Shown here one piece after another: positions 7,893 to 14,269 of a DNA stretch of 22,591 nt (position 1 is the stretch's first letter; the number at the start of each line of letters is the position of its first letter). A program made the translations under genes and the position numbers. The stretch is from Scatomorpha merdavium (GTDB lineage Bacteria; Bacillota; Clostridia; Oscillospirales; Oscillospiraceae). The notes under the pieces were generated by a model. The model worked only from the letters and a program-made list of their open reading frames with translations, was not told where the DNA came from and made no database searches. Location of the stretch: contig DVIJ01000114.1 in the NCBI GenBank assembly GCA_018711415.1, positions 1 through 22,591 on the forward strand. Direction: 5' to 3'.

Positions 7893-9509
7893 TCACCCCT
7901 CCGGCCGGATATGCAGGAGCCTTGCGAGCTTTTCGCCCTTCGGGATGAGCTTCATGTCCTCGAAGGTGACGGCGCGCGTGAGCACGACGAGGACGAGGTA
8001 TACGACGACGGCGACGCCTATCGCCAGGCACATGCACAGGGCCATCATGAGCCTGCCCGGCTCCGCCCCGCCTATGAAGCGGATGGCGAGACCGTAGACC
8101 GCCCAGGCCGAGAGGCCCATCGCCGCGCAGCTGAGCACGGGCCGCGCGAGTATCCTGCCCAGCCGTGGCCTTTCGGGCATGACCCGGCAGAGGAAGATGT
8201 AGTCCATGACGCACATGACGGCGTAGCAGCTGAGCGTGCCTATGGGCGCGCCGAGGATGTTGATGTGCGGGTCCGCGACGAGGAACCAGTTGACGCAGAT
8301 CTTGACGACGCCGCCTATCACCATGGAGTAGATGGGGTATTTCTCGTTTCCTCCGGCCTGGAGGACGGCGTTCATCATGAGCGCCATGCAGACGAAGAAG
8401 GAGGCCGCGCCCATCAGCATCAGCAGTTCCGGCCCGGACTCATGGCTGCCGGGGTAGATGACCGTCATGATCGGGCAGGAGAGGACGGAGAGGCCCACGC
8501 CCATGGGCAGGGCGATGACCGTTGCGATGCGCAGGGAATTTTCCGCGATGCGGGAGCTCTCGCGCCCGCGGTGGGTGACGCGGCAGGCGGCGATGGCGGG
8601 GACGACGGAGATGGTGAGCGGGGTTATGAAGGCGGCGGGGAGGTTATAGAGCGTCTGGGCCTTGCCGTAGACGCCGTAGAGGACCTTTGCGTCGGCATAG
8701 GAGAAGCCGGCGGCGTCCTGGAGCCTGCCCATGCAGAGGCCGGAATCGACCAGGTTTATGAGCGAGAGGACGGAGGAACCGAGCGTTATCGGGATGCCGA
8801 CTTTGAGCAGCGTCGAGAGTATCCGCGCGCCGCTCTCGGGCACGTCATTGCCCGCGGGCAGGGCGGAGTAGCAGCGGCGCTTGTAGGCGAACATGTAGAC
8901 GAGCGCGGCGAGCGAGCCCGCGGTCACGCCGAAGATGGCGCCCGCGGAGACGAGCGGCAGGCTCCTGCCGAGGTCCCGGAGGTACCAGGCCAGCACGAGG
9001 CCGACCACGACCTTGACGAGCACCTCCAGCACCTGGCCGACGGTGGTTGGCTTCATATTCTCGTGGCCCTGGCAGTAGCCGCGGTAGGCGCTGGTCAGGC
9101 AGACGAGCAGCACGGCGGGGGACAGGGCGAGGATGCTCTGCGAGGCCTCCACGTCGTTGAGCGAGTCCGCGAGCTCCGTCGGGAAGAGGAACATTACCAG
9201 TGTGCAGACAACGCCCAGGACGAGGAAAGTCAGCCAGGCGACGGAGAAGATCCGCTTCACCTGGTTCGGGCGGTTCATAGTGTTTGCCTCGCTTATCATG
9301 CGGGAGAGGGCCACGGGCAGGCCCGCCGTTGCGACGGTCAGGAACACGCTGTATATGTTGTAGGCCACGAGGAAGTGCGTATAGCCCTCGTCGCCGAGTA
9401 TATTCCCCAGCGGCACCTTGTAGATGAAGCCGAGGATCTTCATAATCACGACGCCGGCAGCGAGGATGGCCGCGCCGTGCAGGTAGTTTTGCTTTTTGGG
9501 TTCTGACAA
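7893..9509 (-). CDS. MOP-superfamily polysaccharide/lipid II flippase-like membrane protein (SpoVB/YabM type)
   Basis: A polytopic membrane protein of about 538 aa with some 14 hydrophobic segments, of the MATE-like fold that moves lipid-linked cell-wall sugars across the membrane. Family signs are the N-terminal LHGAAILAAGVVIMKILGFI with IYKVPLGNILG, and repeats such as RGYCQGHENMKPTTVGQVLE and ALMMNAVLQAGGNEKYP. I prefer TTG 9509 (LSEPKKQNYLHG) because GGGGGT lies about 6 nt upstream and homologues begin there. ATG 9533 is an in-frame alternative without a clear ribosome site. Position next to mazG matches the yabM–yabN order of B. subtilis. Substrate (lipid II or a capsule or teichoic precursor) cannot be told from sequence. 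It could be annotated MurJ-like or SpoVB. Confidence 0.88.
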   Translation of the reverse strand: MSEPKKQNYLHGAAILAAGVVIMKILGFIYKVPLGNILGDEGYTHFLVAYNIYSVFLTVATAGLPVALSRMISEANTMNRPNQVKRIFSVAWLTFLVLGVVCTLVMFLFPTELADSLNDVEASQSILALSPAVLLVCLTSAYRGYCQGHENMKPTTVGQVLEVLVKVVVGLVLAWYLRDLGRSLPLVSAGAIFGVTAGSLAALVYMFAYKRRCYSALPAGNDVPESGARILSTLLKVGIPITLGSSVLSLINLVDSGLCMGRLQDAAGFSYADAKVLYGVYGKAQTLYNLPAAFITPLTISVVPAIAACRVTHRGRESSRIAENSLRIATVIALPMGVGLSVLSCPIMTVIYPGSHESGPELLMLMGAASFFVCMALMMNAVLQAGGNEKYPIYSMVIGGVVKICVNWFLVADPHINILGAPIGTLSCYAVMCVMDYIFLCRVMPERPRLGRILARPVLSCAAMGLSAWAVYGLAIRFIGGAEPGRLMMALCMCLAIGVAVVVYLVLVVLTRAVTFEDMKLIPKGEKLARLLHIRPEG

Positions 9510-9550
9510 GGATATACCCCCAATCGGGCGCATCAAGACGCTGAATGACT

Positions 9551-9579
9551 ACTCTACACTAAAAATATGAAAAAATCAA
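9551..9579 (-). promoter_or_regulatory. Possible sigma-A promoter of the flippase–mazG–hup cluster
   Basis: On the minus strand TTGATT (9574–9579) and TAGAGT (9551–9556) are 17 bp apart in an AT-rich stretch, about 40 bp before the flippase start. Each hexamer matches the consensus at four of six positions. It is the only candidate between the muramidase terminator and the flippase. Confidence 0.5.
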
Positions 9580-9612
9580 GGCTTTATGCCCTTGTCCTGA
9601 GCCCGGGGACGC

Positions 9613-9646
9613 AAAAAAACGCCCGCCGGAGCCGTCCCGGCGGGCG
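9613..9646 (-). terminator. Intrinsic terminator of the GH24–SLH gene
   Basis: CGCCCGCCGG (9620–9629) pairs perfectly with CCGGCGGGCG (9637–9646); on the minus strand the stem is followed by seven U. It lies 10 nt past the muramidase stop codon. Confidence 0.93.
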
Positions 9647-9656
9647 CGGATGGGGT

Positions 9657-10781
9657 TCAGAGGTTGTATATACGCCAGATGACGGCGCAGATCTCGGCGC
9701 GGGTCATGTTGTCTGCGGGCTTGTAGACGAGCTGGTCGCCGGAGTAGCTGCCCTCCATGACGCCGGCCTTGTAGAGCGCGCCGACCCAGGGGTCCGCGGT
9801 GTCCGCGAAGTACTGGCCGGGGTCCGGTTCGAGGCAGAGCGCCCGTGCGGCGAGCCCGGCGATGGCCAGGCGGCTGACCGGCCCGTCCAGCTCGGAGAAG
9901 TCCGCCGACTCCACGAGCCCGTTGCGGACGGCGTAGTCGAGGTAGCCGCTGGCCCAGTGCGCGCCGACGCGCTCCTGCTCCTGACAGCCCACGGCCAGCA
10001 GGATGAGCTTGAGCGCCTCGCCCGCCGTGACGCAGCTCTCCGGCCGGAAGGAGCCGTCCTCGTAGCCGTCGAAGATACCGGCGGCGCTCAGGGGCGAGAC
10101 GTAGCGGTAATACCACTGGGTATACGGCACGTCCGAATAGAGCCCGGGCGAATACTGGCCCCAGACGCGGTGGTAGAGCTCATAGTCGCCGTCCTCGAGT
10201 TCCCGGTACTCGAACTCATAGAGCGGGGTGCCGCCGGTGCCGTAGTCGCCGTAGACGAAGATGAGGGCTTCCTCGAAGCGGCGCTGGACAAGGGCCTCGA
10301 CGGTGTCCTGGCCCTGGGTGTTGCTGTAGCGCGCAAAGGTATTGACGATATACTCCTCGGTGTAGTACTGTATCCCCGCGGCGAGCATGTTGTAGAGCCT
10401 GTAGCCGCTGTGGAGCCAGCCGACTCCGATGTTGTAGGTGAGGCTGGCGAGGGCGTCGTACTGGTTCTGGCTGAGGGTGACGCCGATGCCGGCCATGGCG
10501 GAGTCTATGTAGCTTTCGGTCTCGCGCAGGTGCTGGCGCAGGAGGGCGTCTGCCTCTGCCTCCGTGATGCCGTTGGGGTAGGCGGAGACGTCGCAGTGGG
10601 TGCCGTAGCCTATGGCCCAGCCGACGGAGTCCTCGTAAGCGGTGGCGGAAAAGCCCTCGTGTTCCTTGATGAAGCTGATGCCGGCCTCGCTGGTGCGCAG
10701 TCCGTTGGAGCCCGCGGCCAAGGCGGGGACGGCGAGAAGAAGCGCAAGGGCCAGTACGCAGCAGATGATCCTTTTAGTCAT
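9657..10781 (-). CDS. Secreted GH24 (phage-type) lysozyme with three SLH repeats
   Basis: A predicted exported peptidoglycan muramidase anchored to the wall. ATG 10781 follows AAGGAGG by 5 nt. Residues 1–23 are a signal peptide (charged start, CVLALALLLAVPALA). Residues about 28–175 are a GH24 domain like T4 lysozyme or phage endolysins: SFIKEHEGF (Glu42 as general acid), AYEDS (Asp51), IGYGTH, then LSQNQYDALASLTYNIGVGW and QRRFEEA. The T4 Thr26 position appears to be Ala56 (GWAIGYG). Residues about 215–374 hold three SLH repeats (WYYRYVSPLSAAGIFDGYED, a second around HWASGYLDYAVRNGLV, a third ending TRAEICAVIWRIYNL), which usually bind pyruvylated wall polymer. The gene is monocistronic, with its own promoter and terminator. 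It may be a host wall-remodelling enzyme or domesticated phage lysin. Confidence 0.92.
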   Translation of the reverse strand: MTKRIICCVLALALLLAVPALAAGSNGLRTSEAGISFIKEHEGFSATAYEDSVGWAIGYGTHCDVSAYPNGITEAEADALLRQHLRETESYIDSAMAGIGVTLSQNQYDALASLTYNIGVGWLHSGYRLYNMLAAGIQYYTEEYIVNTFARYSNTQGQDTVEALVQRRFEEALIFVYGDYGTGGTPLYEFEYRELEDGDYELYHRVWGQYSPGLYSDVPYTQWYYRYVSPLSAAGIFDGYEDGSFRPESCVTAGEALKLILLAVGCQEQERVGAHWASGYLDYAVRNGLVESADFSELDGPVSRLAIAGLAARALCLEPDPGQYFADTADPWVGALYKAGVMEGSYSGDQLVYKPADNMTRAEICAVIWRIYNL

Positions 10782-10814
10782 GACAGCCTCCTTGGTAGCT
10801 GGATTCTAAGGCGT

Positions 10815-10843
10815 ATTCTAGCACAAGTGGGGAATGATTTCAA
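10815..10843 (-). promoter_or_regulatory. Sigma-A promoter of the GH24–SLH gene
   Basis: On the minus strand TTGAAA (10838–10843) and TAGAAT (10815–10820) are 17 bp apart, each five of six to consensus. The start codon lies about 35 bp downstream with a strong AAGGAGG site. I see no comparable promoter for the divergent hydrolase gene on the plus strand. Confidence 0.75.
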
Positions 10844-10904
10844 CATTTTAGCTCCGCCTGGGCCGCAAGAGCGGTCCGGGTGGGGAGCGGGGGAGGATAT
10901 CGGG

Positions 10905-11543
10905 ATGGAGATAATATGGCACGGCCACGCCTGTTTCGAGCTTCGCTCCGGCGGGTATTCGCTGGTGCTGGACCCCTATTGCCACCGGGAACTCTGCGGC
11001 TATCCGGAGCTGAGCCTGGAGGCGGACGGGGTGCTTTGCAGCCACAGCCACTACGGCCACGCCTGGACCGAGGCGGTGCGCCTGCGCCGCGGCGGGGCGG
11101 CCAGCCCCTTCGAGGTGGAGACGCTGGACACTTTCCACGACGTCCTGGGCGGGCGTCTGCGCGGGGAGGACCGCATCCACATCCTGCGCGCGGAGGGGCT
11201 GAAGCTGGTCCACCTGGGGGACCTGGGCTGCCGGCTGGGGGACTCGGAGCTGGCGCGGCTCGAGGGCGCGGACGCGGCGATGGTCCCGGCCGGCGGGATA
11301 CTTACGATAGAGCCCTACGCGGCCTATGAGCTCTGCCGGGCGATGGGGGCGCGGGTCGTGCTGCCGATGCACTACGGCGGGAACGGCCTGGGCAACCGCA
11401 GGCTGAGGCCGCCGGAGGAGTTTTTGGGCCTTTTCGAGCCGGCGCTGGTCCGCCGCTGCGATACGGACAGGCTGGAGCTCGGCGCGGACACCCCGGCGCA
11501 GGTGGCGCTGCTGGCCCCGCCGCGGACGCAGGGGAGGTGCTGA
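10905..11543 (+). CDS. Metallo-beta-lactamase-fold hydrolase (UPF0173-like) with altered metal motif
   Basis: A 212-aa soluble MBL-fold protein. ATG 10905 follows GGGAGGA by 7 nt; the long upstream extension of this frame is antisense to the muramidase and is rejected. It has the UPF0173 opening MEIIWHGHACFEL, and metal-site positions His47, His49, His52, His78 (DTFHD), His103/Asp106 (HLGDLG) and His156 (MHY). The key motif reads HSHYGH instead of HxHxDH: Gly51 replaces the Asp that binds the second metal. Such a protein may use one metal or be inactive. It lies 3 nt before the channel gene, so the two are probably co-transcribed. A 7-bp hairpin (10860–10877) sits in the 5' region. The substrate is unknown. 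Confidence 0.85.
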   Translation: MEIIWHGHACFELRSGGYSLVLDPYCHRELCGYPELSLEADGVLCSHSHYGHAWTEAVRLRRGGAASPFEVETLDTFHDVLGGRLRGEDRIHILRAEGLKLVHLGDLGCRLGDSELARLEGADAAMVPAGGILTIEPYAAYELCRAMGARVVLPMHYGGNGLGNRRLRPPEEFLGLFEPALVRRCDTDRLELGADTPAQVALLAPPRTQGRC

Positions 11544-11546
11544 ACC

Positions 11547-12191
11547 TTGGATACCATCATATTCGTCCTGGAGATAATCGGCACGCTGGCCTTTTCGGCC
11601 TCCGGCGCGATGACGGCGGTGAAGAAGAACATGGACGTGTTCGGCGTCATCATCCTGGGCCTGACGACGGCGGTGGGCGGCGGGGTGATACGTGACCTGA
11701 TCCTGGGGCAGACCCCGCCGCGGACCTTCCAGGACCCGGTGTATGCGGGCCTGGCCGCGGCGGCGGCGGTGGTCATATTCATCGTGGCGCGGCGGGGCTG
11801 GTTCGAGGGGCGGCACGGGCTCTACGACCTGGCGCTGCTCGTCATGGACAGCCTGGGCCTTGCGGCCTTCACGGTGACGGGCATAGGCGCGGCGCTGGAG
11901 ACCCAGCCGGAGAGCGGCTGGTTCCTGCTGGTGTTCGTGGGCGTGGTGACGGGCGTCGGCGGCGGGGTGCTGCGTGACGTCATGGCCGGGGACATGCCCT
12001 ATATCTTCGTGAAGCACGTCTACGCCTGCGCCTCGCTCCTGGGGGCGGTGGTGTGTACGGCGCTCTACGCCCTGGGCGCGGGGGACAGCCTGGCCATGCT
12101 GGCGGGGATGCTGAGCGTGGTGCTGCTGCGCTTTCTCTCGGCCTATTTCCGCTGGAACCTGCCCCGGCCCTCGCCGCGCCGAGACTCTTGA
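11547..12191 (+). CDS. UPF0126/TRIC-family membrane protein (YicG/YadS-like)
   Basis: A 214-aa membrane protein with about seven hydrophobic helices and two repeated halves, each holding the family motif: TTAVGGGVIRDLILG in the first and VTGVGGGVLRDVMAG in the second. Prokaryotic members fold as trimeric cation channels, and E. coli YicG has been linked to glycine uptake, so the transported substrate here is open. The start is TTG 11547, supported by GGGGAGGTG ending 7 nt upstream. It follows the MBL-fold gene after 3 nt. Its stop codon lies inside the -35 box of the next promoter. Confidence 0.9.
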   Translation: MDTIIFVLEIIGTLAFSASGAMTAVKKNMDVFGVIILGLTTAVGGGVIRDLILGQTPPRTFQDPVYAGLAAAAAVVIFIVARRGWFEGRHGLYDLALLVMDSLGLAAFTVTGIGAALETQPESGWFLLVFVGVVTGVGGGVLRDVMAGDMPYIFVKHVYACASLLGAVVCTALYALGAGDSLAMLAGMLSVVLLRFLSAYFRWNLPRPSPRRDS

Positions 12192-12216
12192 CAGGAGCCG
12201 CAGGCTGTTATATACT
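12188..12216 (+). promoter_or_regulatory. Sigma-A promoter of the leader–ABC exporter operon
   Basis: TTGACA (12188–12193, consensus) and TATACT (12211–12216, five of six) are 17 bp apart. The -35 box contains the stop codon of the upstream channel gene (12189–12191). Transcription should begin near 12223, giving a leader of about 195 nt before the first ABC gene. Confidence 0.85.
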
Positions 12217-12264
12217 GTTCAGGCGTGCAGAGCACGGTATTTTTAGAAAAAGGAGGCGAACAGA

Positions 12265-12330
12265 ATGTCCAGGACCCGCAGTGCAGTCAGCTCTTCCGTC
12301 AATACCGGCGGGCCGCCGCGTTCTGTTTGA
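12265..12330 (+). CDS. Leader peptide of 21 codons upstream of the ABC exporter (BmrB-like role proposed)
   Basis: A small ORF begins at ATG 12265 and stops at TGA 12328–12330. AAAAAGGAGG ends 8 nt before the ATG, as strong a ribosome site as any in the window. The peptide is rich in Ser and Arg and ends GGPPRSV; the Pro17–Pro18 pair is a type of motif that slows ribosomes. I recognise no homologue and no targeting signal. Position between promoter and attenuator, and a downstream heterodimeric ABC exporter, match the plan of B. subtilis bmrB, whose translation couples ribosome inhibition to exporter transcription. The role is inferred from layout; the peptide sequence itself gives no evidence beyond the PP pair. 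Confidence 0.72.
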   Translation: MSRTRSAVSSSVNTGGPPRSV

Positions 12331-12336
12331 CTCTGC

Positions 12337-12402
12337 CGCGCATTTTGCGCGCATAGGGGCTTTTTAGGGCGCGCCTCGGCTTTCTGCCGGGGCGCGTTTT
12401 TT
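12337..12402 (+). terminator. Transcription attenuator with competing hairpins before the ABC exporter
   Basis: The terminator is an 11-bp stem (12370–12380 with 12386–12396, one G-U pair) and TTTCT loop, then six T (12397–12402), ending 16 nt before the ABC start codon. Just upstream, CGCGC (12337–12341) pairs with GCGCG (12347–12351). Alternatively GCGCGC at 12347–12352 can pair with GCGCGC at 12369–12374, destroying the terminator's 5' arm. A ribosome held at the leader stop codon would reach about 12340 and block the first small hairpin, favouring the antiterminator. The hairpins are read directly; the switching order is inference. Confidence 0.8.
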
Positions 12403-12418
12403 GTGTTTTGGAGGTCAT

Positions 12419-14269
12419 ATGAAGGAACAAAAACTCTCAGGCGGCGAGAAGGCGCGGCTCATCCTGCGCTACCTTCGCCCCGTAGCCTGGTATTTTGCGG
12501 CGGGGCTGCTGCTGAGCCTGTTCAGCCAGGTGTTCAACGCCCTTGTGCCGCAGATCGTCCGCGTGACGGTGGACTCCATCCTCGGCCCGGAGGAGCCGCA
12601 GCTGCCCGGGCTGCTGCGCGGCCTGCTGCCCCTGGCACAGCTGCGGGCGGACCCGGTCTCGGCCCTGGTCTGGGCGGCGGGGGCGGTCGTCGCCTGCGCG
12701 CTGCTGCGGGGCCTGGCCATCTTCGGGCAGCGGCTCTGCCTGGCCAAGGGCTCGGAGGGCTTTGTGAAGCGCATCCGCGACGAGCTCTTCGCCCACATCC
12801 AGCGCCTGCCCTTCGCCTGGCACACCCGGCACCAGACCGGCGAGATGATCCAGCGCTGCACCTCGGACGTGGAGGTCGTCCGGACCTTCGTCTGCAACCA
12901 GCTGGTGGAGGTCATGCGCACGCTCATCGTCATCGCGGTGTATCTCTGGGCGATGTTCGCAATGAACACAAAGCTGGCGCTGGTATCGCTGGCCTTCGTG
13001 CCGGTGGTGGCGCTGAGCTCGGGCCTTTTCTACGGGCGGATCGCCTCGCGCTTCAAGGTGGCGGACGAGGCCGAGGGCGAGCTCACGACGCTCGTCCAGG
13101 AAAACCTAACGGGCGTGCGCGTGGTCCGGGCCTTCGGGCGCGAGCGCTTCGAGCTGGAGAAGTTCAATGTGAAGAACGACCGCTTCTCCGAACTCTGGAT
13201 ACGCCTCGGCCGTGTGCTGGCGGTGTACTGGGCCTCCGGCACGCTGCTGACCTGCCTGCAGGTCATGGTGATACTGGTCCTGGGCGTCATCGAGGCGGTG
13301 GAGGGGCGGCTCTCGCTGGGCGGTTTCCTGGCCTTTGTGAGCTACAGCTCCACCCTGACCTGGCCGGTGCGCAGCCTGGGCCGCGTGCTCGCGGACATGA
13401 GCAAGGCGGGCGTCTCGATGGACAGGGTGGCCTACATCCTGCGCGCGGAGGCGGAGCGGGAGCTCCCCGGCGCGGAGGCGGCGCCCATGACGGGCGACAT
13501 CGAGTTTTCGCACGTCAGCTTCGGCTACGAGGGCCAGGAGGTCCTGCACGACGTCAGCTTCACGGTGCCGGCGGGCTCGACCTTTGCCATCCTGGGCGGC
13601 ACGGGCTCGGGGAAATCGACTCTGGTCCACCTCCTGGACCGGCTCTACGACCTGGGCGAGGGCCAGGGCGTCATCACGATAGGCGGGCGGGACATCCGGC
13701 TCATAGAGCGGGAGCACCTGCGCCGGAATGTGGGCCTGGTCTTGCAGGAGCCCTTCCTCTTCTCGCGGACGATAGGCGAGAACATCGCGGCCTCGCGCCC
13801 GGGCGCGGACGAGGCGGGCATCCGCCGGGCGGCGGGCATCGCCTGCGTGGACGAGGCGATAACCGAGTTCCCGGAGGGCTACGGCACGCTCGTGGGCGAG
13901 CGGGGCGTGACGCTCTCGGGCGGGCAGAAGCAGCGCGTGGCGATAGCGCGGATGCTCCTGGGCCGGACGCCCGTCATGGTGTTCGACGACTCGCTCTCCG
14001 CCGTGGACTCGGAGACGGACGCCAAGATCCGCGCGGCCCTGCGCGAGGGTACGGCGGGCGCGACGGTCATCCTCATCTCGCACCGGATAACGACGCTCAT
14101 GCAGGCGGACCGCATCCTGGTGCTGGAGAACGGGCGCGTCTCGGACATAGGCACGCACGAGGAGCTCATCTCCCGCCCGGGCATCTACCGGGAGATCTAC
14201 GACATACAGATGAGCAGCGACGACCGCAGGCTCATAGAGGAAGGGGGCGCGGAAGATGCCGGCCTATGA
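12419..14269 (+). CDS. Heterodimeric multidrug ABC exporter, degenerate-site half (BmrC/YheI-like)
   Basis: A 616-aa half-transporter: six membrane helices (about 1–340) then an ATPase domain. ATG 12419 follows GGAGG; an in-frame TTG at 12401 lies in the terminator T-tract and is rejected. Motifs are Walker A GGTGSGKST (393–401), signature LSGGQ (499–503), Walker B VMVFDDSLSAVD with Asp524 in place of the catalytic Glu, and H-loop His555. The Asp is the hallmark of the non-hydrolysing Walker B in heterodimers such as BmrC of BmrCD and TM287 of TM287/288. The intact LSGGQ completes the partner's active site. The gene overlaps the second half-transporter by 14 nt, indicating coupled translation. 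Drug specificity cannot be read from sequence. Confidence 0.92.
   Translation: MKEQKLSGGEKARLILRYLRPVAWYFAAGLLLSLFSQVFNALVPQIVRVTVDSILGPEEPQLPGLLRGLLPLAQLRADPVSALVWAAGAVVACALLRGLAIFGQRLCLAKGSEGFVKRIRDELFAHIQRLPFAWHTRHQTGEMIQRCTSDVEVVRTFVCNQLVEVMRTLIVIAVYLWAMFAMNTKLALVSLAFVPVVALSSGLFYGRIASRFKVADEAEGELTTLVQENLTGVRVVRAFGRERFELEKFNVKNDRFSELWIRLGRVLAVYWASGTLLTCLQVMVILVLGVIEAVEGRLSLGGFLAFVSYSSTLTWPVRSLGRVLADMSKAGVSMDRVAYILRAEAERELPGAEAAPMTGDIEFSHVSFGYEGQEVLHDVSFTVPAGSTFAILGGTGSGKSTLVHLLDRLYDLGEGQGVITIGGRDIRLIEREHLRRNVGLVLQEPFLFSRTIGENIAASRPGADEAGIRRAAGIACVDEAITEFPEGYGTLVGERGVTLSGGQKQRVAIARMLLGRTPVMVFDDSLSAVDSETDAKIRAALREGTAGATVILISHRITTLMQADRILVLENGRVSDIGTHEELISRPGIYREIYDIQMSSDDRRLIEEGGAEDAGL

Noticed and set aside
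9567..10904. A long N-terminal extension of the MBL-fold hydrolase
   Set aside because: The extension is antisense to the signal-peptide GH24–SLH gene and has no family similarity. The ATG at 10905 has a proper ribosome site and begins at the family motif.
12217..12418. A riboswitch or T-box in the exporter leader
   Set aside because: No T-box, specifier-loop or known aptamer core is visible. The translated ORF followed by a terminator explains the region more simply.
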